This document shows positions 7,371 through 11,461 of a stretch of 11,461 bases of DNA, one piece after another (position 1 is the stretch's first letter; each line of letters begins with the position of its first letter). The notes beneath the pieces were generated by a model. The model ran no database searches, was not told the DNA's origin, and saw only the letters and a program-made list of their open reading frames with translations. The translations under genes were made by a program, and so were the position numbers. Origin of the DNA: an uncultured Phycisphaerae bacterium (GTDB taxonomy: Bacteria > Planctomycetota > Phycisphaerae > Phycisphaerales > SM1A02); NCBI GenBank assembly GCA_913046275.1, contig CAJWSE010000029.1:1-11461 (forward strand), read 5' to 3'.

Positions 7371-7724
7371 ATGAACAACACATTTCTTATTCTTACGATT
7401 GCACTTATTGTCGTTTCAGTTGCGATGATTTTAATTATTTTGGTTCAGCGACCGCAAGGTGGTGGCCTCGCTTCCGCATTTGGTGGTGCTGGCGGTGGGG
7501 GTACCGATACGGTATTCGGTGGTAGAGTTGGCGATGCGCTTACAGTTATGACTGTGGTTGCATTTATTTTATTCCTTGGTTTAGCGGTTGCGCTGAATTT
7601 AGTGGATAGTAAGAACGTTGTTCCAGAAAATACAGAAACACAATCTAATTTGATTTCAACAGACGCTCCTTTAGCAGAGACCACTACGAACGACCCAATA
7701 ACAACGGATGGAACAAGCGAATAA
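7371..7724 (+). CDS. secG: Preprotein translocase subunit SecG
   Basis: SecG is the small inner-membrane partner of SecYE that helps SecA drive protein export. The 117-residue protein shows the classic form: transmembrane helix 1 (about 5-25), a cytoplasmic loop with VQRPQGGGLASAFGG (25-39) and a glycine run followed by TDTVFGGR (45-52), then transmembrane helix 2 (about 57-78). After that comes a 36-residue tail rich in Thr, Asp, Glu and Asn, with K81 as its only basic residue. GGAA lies 8 nt before the ATG. Its TAA overlaps the yicC ATG by one base (TAATG), so the two are translationally coupled. Confidence 0.95.
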   Translation: MNNTFLILTIALIVVSVAMILIILVQRPQGGGLASAFGGAGGGGTDTVFGGRVGDALTVMTVVAFILFLGLAVALNLVDSKNVVPENTETQSNLISTDAPLAETTTNDPITTDGTSE

Positions 7725-8599
7725 TGCTTCGTTCCATGACTGGCTTCGGCAGCGCATCAAGCCGAGAAAATGGCGTTTCATTTCTTATTGAGATTAGGAC
7801 GGTCAACAATAAATTTTATAAGGCAAATGTTCGTTTGCCAGAACCACTGCAAAGTATGGAAACCGCAATCGACGTTGCTGTATCTAAGAGACTGTCTCGT
7901 GGAAGTGTTACTATTACGGTGAAGTTTTCGGATACTTCCGAAACAAGTATTGCACAAATAAACAAAGATATTCTTTCTAATTATATTGAGCAATTAAAAG
8001 CTGTTGATTCTACTTCATCGATAGACATGTCCCGTTTGGTATTTCTTCCAGGTGTACTAAGCAATAATGTTGAGGATACTGTTGTCGAACGCAATAAAAA
8101 CGTTGTGCTTGCTTTAATAGAACGTGCTTGTGATGATGTTATTGAAATGCGAAATCGCGAGGGCCTAGCGCTTGAAGAAGATTTGCTTCAACATCTTTCA
8201 AGAATTCGGTCTCATTTGGACCACATAAAAACTCGAGCACCTCAAATTGTGAATGACTATCAAGGGCGACTTCGGCAGAGGATACAGAACTTGCTTAGTG
8301 AAATTGGAAAGACCATTTCTGAAGAAGATTTATTGCGAGAAGTTGCAATTTTTGCAGAAAAGACAGATATCGCAGAAGAGATTTCTCGTCTCTCAGGCCA
8401 TATTGTTCAATGCACAGAGTTAATCGATTCTACAGATTCGGAGCCAATTGGTAGAACGCTTGATTTTTTAGCGCAAGAAATGTTGCGCGAAGCAAACACT
8501 ATTGCAAGTAAATGCCTTGATGGCGATACTAGCAGGCGTATTGTTGAGATTAAAGGAGCAGTGGATAGAATTAAAGAGCAAGTTCAGAACGCCGAATAG
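7724..8599 (+). CDS. yicC: YicC/YloC family endoribonuclease
   Basis: This 291-residue protein has the normal length and both halves of the YicC family. The N-terminal YicC domain opens MLRSMTGFGSA and has EIRTVNNKFYKANVRLP (22-38). The C-terminal DUF1732 domain ends in LDFLAQEMLREANTIASK (246-263), then the conserved VEIKGAVDRIKEQVQNAE. Family members have been linked to RNA decay: E. coli YicC affects turnover of the small RNA RyhB, and YicC/YloC proteins are described as endoribonucleases. It is cytoplasmic. The start codon overlaps the secG stop. In many bacteria yicC sits next to gmk; here the next gene is a different kinase-fold protein. Confidence 0.95.
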   Translation: MLRSMTGFGSASSRENGVSFLIEIRTVNNKFYKANVRLPEPLQSMETAIDVAVSKRLSRGSVTITVKFSDTSETSIAQINKDILSNYIEQLKAVDSTSSIDMSRLVFLPGVLSNNVEDTVVERNKNVVLALIERACDDVIEMRNREGLALEEDLLQHLSRIRSHLDHIKTRAPQIVNDYQGRLRQRIQNLLSEIGKTISEEDLLREVAIFAEKTDIAEEISRLSGHIVQCTELIDSTDSEPIGRTLDFLAQEMLREANTIASKCLDGDTSRRIVEIKGAVDRIKEQVQNAE

Positions 8600-8624
8600 G
8601 TGTACGCAACGGTAAAATAACACC

Positions 8625-9755
8625 GTGGAAAACGAATTCGATAATATTGACCGTACACCTCGGCTTGGGCCTCTAGTTGATGATTCCACAGTCGCAGAGC
8701 AAATTGAGGGGCAAGATTTAGCGATTGTTCTAAGTCGATTTGCTATTGGTTCAATCAAAAAAATTTCCGATTATCGCAAGGGGTCTCGAAGGGCTGCCAA
8801 GATGATCATTGTTACAGGTAAAGGTAAGTTTTTACTAAAGCGAAGAGCGCTTGGTCATGATGTTAAAAATCAGGTTGACTTTGCACATGAGGTGCAAAAA
8901 AAGCTTGGTGAACACCGATTCCCAGTCGCCGGATTGGTGGAAACTATCGATGGCTACACATATGTTGAGCACGAAAATCGAATTTACGAACTTTTCCGTT
9001 TTATAAGTGGAAAGCGATTTGATAAATCAAATCCTGCAGCTGCAGAGTCGGGGAGAATACTGGCGCACTTTCACGATATTTTGAGAGATTTTTCTTTTGA
9101 CTCGCCAAAGAAAAATACTTGTTTTCATCAAGATATAAGTTTTTACAAAGTTATTAATGATACTTTTAAAGTTTTGCAAGCTCATGAGAAACTAGAACAT
9201 TTAAGTGGATTACAAGACACAATTTCATATCTCGGTGAGCAATATCAAATTGCAAACTCGCAAGTCAATAAAATTGGCTTCTCTTCTTTACCAACGAATA
9301 TTGTGCATGGCGATTGGCATCCTGGTAATACGCTGTATAAAGATGGTGAAATTATTGCGGTCATCGACTTCGACTCATTACGAATGAACCCTCGAATTAC
9401 GGATATTGCTAATGGTGCGCTCCAATTTTCAATGCGAATGGGTGATGCTGAGCAAGTTGATGATTGGCCAGACACATTTCGAGGCCATACCATACAGTCA
9501 ATGGTTCAAGCATATGACCAGTTTACTACACTGCCTATCACCTCTTCTGAACGGTTAGCCTTCCCTTCATTGATGGTTGAAGCGCTTATTGTTGAAGCTA
9601 TTATTCCAATTCACAAGACAGGAAGTTTTGGCAGAGTTCGTGGCTCATCTTTTTTAAGAATGGTCGAGCGAAAATTGCAATGGCTTATTCCGAGAATGGA
9701 GCGAGTGATTGAGGTTATTCAGCCGCCAATTAGTGAGGGGGATAGTTTTGCATGA
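8625..9755 (+). CDS. APH/homoserine-kinase-II-fold phosphotransferase, substrate unknown
   Basis: This 376-residue protein is a eukaryotic-kinase-like phosphotransferase (PF01636 type). Visible features are a probable ATP-binding lysine in FLLKRR (K72), the hinge-like YELFRFISGKRF (121-132), the catalytic loop IVHGDWHPGNTL (226-237) with D230 and N235, and the metal-binding DFD (248-250). The fold covers aminoglycoside kinases, choline and homoserine kinases, and CotS-like spore kinases; the sequence does not identify the acceptor. A housekeeping role is more likely than drug resistance, because the gene sits inside the tpiA-secG-yicC operon, 25 nt after yicC. The start is a GTG at 8625; the next in-frame ATG (residue 60) would cut into the N-lobe. 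The stop overlaps the next gene in an ATGA. Confidence 0.85.
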   Translation: MENEFDNIDRTPRLGPLVDDSTVAEQIEGQDLAIVLSRFAIGSIKKISDYRKGSRRAAKMIIVTGKGKFLLKRRALGHDVKNQVDFAHEVQKKLGEHRFPVAGLVETIDGYTYVEHENRIYELFRFISGKRFDKSNPAAAESGRILAHFHDILRDFSFDSPKKNTCFHQDISFYKVINDTFKVLQAHEKLEHLSGLQDTISYLGEQYQIANSQVNKIGFSSLPTNIVHGDWHPGNTLYKDGEIIAVIDFDSLRMNPRITDIANGALQFSMRMGDAEQVDDWPDTFRGHTIQSMVQAYDQFTTLPITSSERLAFPSLMVEALIVEAIIPIHKTGSFGRVRGSSFLRMVERKLQWLIPRMERVIEVIQPPISEGDSFA

Positions 9756-10129
9756 CGAATGACCTCGTTACATTACTTTCACCTCGAACAGATTTCGAGG
9801 CCAATCTACTTGCAATTGTATTGCGAGATCATGGAATAGAAGCTTTTGTCTTTTCTAGTTCTGCGCTCGGGATAGGCGTTGGTTTTAGTGCAGGCAGTGT
9901 TGGCGTTCCACTTCAAGTACGACGTGAGGATGTAGATAAAGCAAGAGAAATTCTTCTTGCAAATAAGAGGCATTCAATTGACATCGATTGGCATGAGCTT
10001 GAGTCGGATGGCGAGGGCGATTCCTATGTTGCACGGCCAATGCCGCTTACAGCACGCATAGCTTTTTTCTGCGTTGTAATGTCATTGCTTGCAGGTGCTC
10101 TTGCGATACTACTTCAGTTTATGAACTGA
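9752..10129 (+). CDS. DUF2007 domain protein with C-terminal membrane anchor
   Basis: This 125-residue protein begins with a DUF2007-like domain (about 5-72; called putative prokaryotic signal-transducing protein in some databases). Its features are FEANLLAIVLRDHGIEAFV (15-33), a glycine-rich middle (LGIGVGFSAGSVGVPLQV, 39-56) and the ending VRREDVDKAREILLA. An acidic linker (77-91) leads to one hydrophobic segment (about 103-122), which predicts a tail-anchored protein with the domain in the cytoplasm. Its ATG overlaps the kinase stop (ATGA), with a GAGGGGG ribosome site about 11 nt upstream, so it is coupled to the kinase. The molecular role of DUF2007 is not established. The last 16 nt overlap the convergent DUF2314 gene. 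Confidence 0.8.
   Translation: MTNDLVTLLSPRTDFEANLLAIVLRDHGIEAFVFSSSALGIGVGFSAGSVGVPLQVRREDVDKAREILLANKRHSIDIDWHELESDGEGDSYVARPMPLTARIAFFCVVMSLLAGALAILLQFMN
10114..10129. repeat. Palindrome holding both stop codons of convergent genes
   Basis: TCAGTT (10114-10119) and AACTGA (10124-10129) form a perfect 6-bp inverted repeat around TATG. Each arm carries one gene's TGA, the + strand one at 10127-10129 and the minus strand one at 10116-10114. No T run follows on either strand, so it is not a standard intrinsic terminator, though a short hairpin could form at either mRNA's end. Confidence 0.7.
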
Positions 10130-11376
10130 TCTAAAAAACTACTAAGTCCTTCAGCATCAGATGGTCCCATTGGACCAACAGGTGTCATGACTATCCAGTC
10201 AGTGATGTCATCTGCTGTTATTGTTTCTTCATATCCTTCATTCAGGGAAGTAACAAGAGCGGGTGTATGAGCCAGTTTGCCAACAACAGATTCTTCTGAA
10301 GATTCTATAATTCTAAACCACAAATATTCACGTGGCGCATCTTCATCTTCAGTATTTGCCCAAGCAACTTGAACGAGACACGCAGCATGTTCGCTTTCAC
10401 CAATTTGCGTAGCTGCTTTAACAAGTAAATTCCAACTTACTCTTGCTAAATAGGATTGGCGATTTGTACTGCGAGTAGTTTTCATCACTGTGGTCTTTTG
10501 ATGTTTTAATGTATGAAGCGCACCCTTTGGGTAAATAAATCCACCATCGTGTGAAACAACCGCCACAGAAGGTGTTGCGTGACTTTCCTTTCCAGGCATA
10601 CCATCTTGTAATTGGGGGATAATTTTTGAGGACTCCATCAGTGACACAAGAAGGTCTGACCCTATAGATATGGGTTGACCAGCGTGTGGTAGGGGATTCT
10701 CAAGTGTCAGTGCGGCAAGCCCATCGATTAGATCTACTGATTCAGTTACTAGATCCCCAGGGACACCAAATATCTCCAATTCGACTCGCCCACAACGAGT
10801 TAATCCATGCGTGGAAATCCATGCAACCCGATCTTCTGGTTCTCCATCTTCTGGTGCCTCAATAAGACGTGCAATCCACATGATTTCTTCTGCTGGCTCC
10901 ACATCATTATTTACAAATACTGATTCAACGATATTTTTAGGGAACCATCTGCCAGTTGGGAGGTCACAAATGCTATGTACATTAAGTTTTGCCCCGCCAA
11001 GGAGACGCATTAAGTTCGAAAAATGAGTAATTGGATCGCCTGGGTGGAGCAATGTGTGTAGAGCAAGAATCCAACCAGAGTCTATTCCAGAATCTTTACG
11101 AGTTTCAGCATTGAGGGGTTCAACCCAAAGCACAAAATCTGTAGGCAGTTCGTCAATGCGCATTCGACTTGCCCATGCTATTGCGCTATCTTCTGGCTCT
11201 ATTGGTTCAGCTTCAATATTTGCCCCGATGAAAGTGGCAATTGCTTTGCAAGTCGCCTCAAAATTAGGTTGACCACCCTCAATCACTGCTCGAAGATCAG
11301 TTGGCGTGGGGGTTTTTAGTTCCCATGGTTTTTCTTGAGAGAGCCCAGCAAAATCTAAAATATTAAAATTATTCAT
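10114..11376 (-). CDS. DUF2314 domain-containing protein (DUF4026-like N-terminal region)
   Basis: This is a 420-residue soluble, acidic protein with no signal peptide or membrane segment. The last 90 or so residues match the DUF2314 pattern: EYLWFRIIESSEESVVGKLA, then ALVTSLNEGYEETITADDITDWIV. The middle part, with AWISTHGLTRCGRVELEIFGVP, resembles DUF4026, often found before DUF2314. Neither domain has a settled biochemical function. The ATG at 11376 is preferred because it lies 4 nt after the leuS stop; an ATG at 11394 would add six residues and overlap leuS by 14 nt. No Shine-Dalgarno is visible, so it may depend on translation of leuS. Its 3' end overlaps the DUF2007 gene by 16 nt. Confidence 0.78.
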   Translation of the reverse strand: MNNFNILDFAGLSQEKPWELKTPTPTDLRAVIEGGQPNFEATCKAIATFIGANIEAEPIEPEDSAIAWASRMRIDELPTDFVLWVEPLNAETRKDSGIDSGWILALHTLLHPGDPITHFSNLMRLLGGAKLNVHSICDLPTGRWFPKNIVESVFVNNDVEPAEEIMWIARLIEAPEDGEPEDRVAWISTHGLTRCGRVELEIFGVPGDLVTESVDLIDGLAALTLENPLPHAGQPISIGSDLLVSLMESSKIIPQLQDGMPGKESHATPSVAVVSHDGGFIYPKGALHTLKHQKTTVMKTTRSTNRQSYLARVSWNLLVKAATQIGESEHAACLVQVAWANTEDEDAPREYLWFRIIESSEESVVGKLAHTPALVTSLNEGYEETITADDITDWIVMTPVGPMGPSDAEGLSSFLDQFIN

Positions 11377-11380
11377 ATGA

Positions 11381-11461
11381 TTAATTTGCGACAATGTTAA
11401 TAATTTTCTTAGGGACGACGATAACTTTTTGGACAGTCATACCTTTGAGTAATTCTGCAAT
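11381..11461 (-). CDS. leuS: Leucine--tRNA ligase, C-terminal end (partial)
   Basis: The last 26 codons of a minus strand gene enter from the right edge and end in TAA at 11383-11381. They read IAELLKGMTVQKVIVVPKK and close with IINIVAN. This pattern of K-x-hydrophobic-V-V-P-x-K followed by a (V/I)NIVAN ending is the typical extreme C-terminus of bacterial leucyl-tRNA synthetase, the enzyme that charges tRNA-Leu. Only the tRNA-contacting C-terminal tip is visible. The DUF2314 gene follows 4 nt later and is probably co-transcribed. Confidence 0.85.
   Translation of the reverse strand: MAELLKGMTVQKVIVVPKKIINIVAN

Noticed and set aside
8625..9755. Aminoglycoside resistance gene
   Set aside because: The fold is shared with many housekeeping kinases. 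The gene sits inside a core operon with matching base use, and no mobile element is nearby.
1..11461. CRISPR array, insertion sequence, prophage or defence island
   Set aside because: I found no regularly spaced repeats, transposase or integrase motifs, terminal inverted repeats, or nuclease/effector genes. The genes are core or ordinary accessory genes.

Overview
The window looks like ordinary chromosomal DNA from an AT-leaning bacterium. It uses the standard bacterial code, with TGA, TAA and TAG stops and ATG or GTG starts, and it is packed with genes. The order tpiA-secG-yicC, an AP-endonuclease-2-type sugar isomerase, a GT87 membrane glycosyltransferase and a DUF2314 protein suggest Planctomycetota, possibly a marine Phycisphaerae-like lineage. 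That placement is inference from gene content; there is no rRNA here to confirm it.

Layout. Positions 1-42 are probably the last codons of a + strand gene. They are followed by a hairpin-rich untranslated stretch ending in a very strong + strand terminator (156-191). On the minus strand, 2061 down to 204 holds a two-gene unit: a TIM-barrel sugar-phosphate isomerase/epimerase-like protein, then an NAD(P)-dependent medium-chain oxidoreductase of the quinone oxidoreductase type. A 55-bp divergent spacer separates this unit from a + strand GT87 polytopic glycosyltransferase (2117-3367). The GT87 gene overlaps tail to tail with a small unknown gene (3337-3651, minus). That small gene is translationally coupled (ATGA) to alaS (3648-6458, minus).

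A second divergent spacer (6459-6583) leads to a + strand operon of five tightly packed genes: tpiA, secG, yicC, an APH/homoserine-kinase-fold kinase, and a DUF2007 protein with a C-terminal membrane anchor (6584-10129). The junctions are 19 nt, a 1-nt overlap, 25 nt and a 4-nt overlap. This operon collides tail to tail with a minus strand unit, leuS (only its last 26 codons are in the window) followed by a DUF2314 protein (10114-11376).

The core genes serve translation (alaS, leuS), glycolysis (tpiA), protein export (secG) and RNA turnover (yicC). The accessory genes are a kinase of unknown substrate, a DUF2007 protein, a DUF2314 protein, a 104-aa unknown protein and a polyprenol-sugar-type glycosyltransferase. 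I see no mobile elements, CRISPR arrays, tRNAs, rRNAs or phage genes, and no stretch over 300 bp lacks a gene. I found no clear new multi-gene system. The best leads are the structured RNA before the 156-191 terminator, the unknown gene coupled to alaS, the kinase/DUF2007 pair in the tpiA operon, and a palindromic convergent gene overlap that gives two unrelated proteins nearly the same C-terminus.
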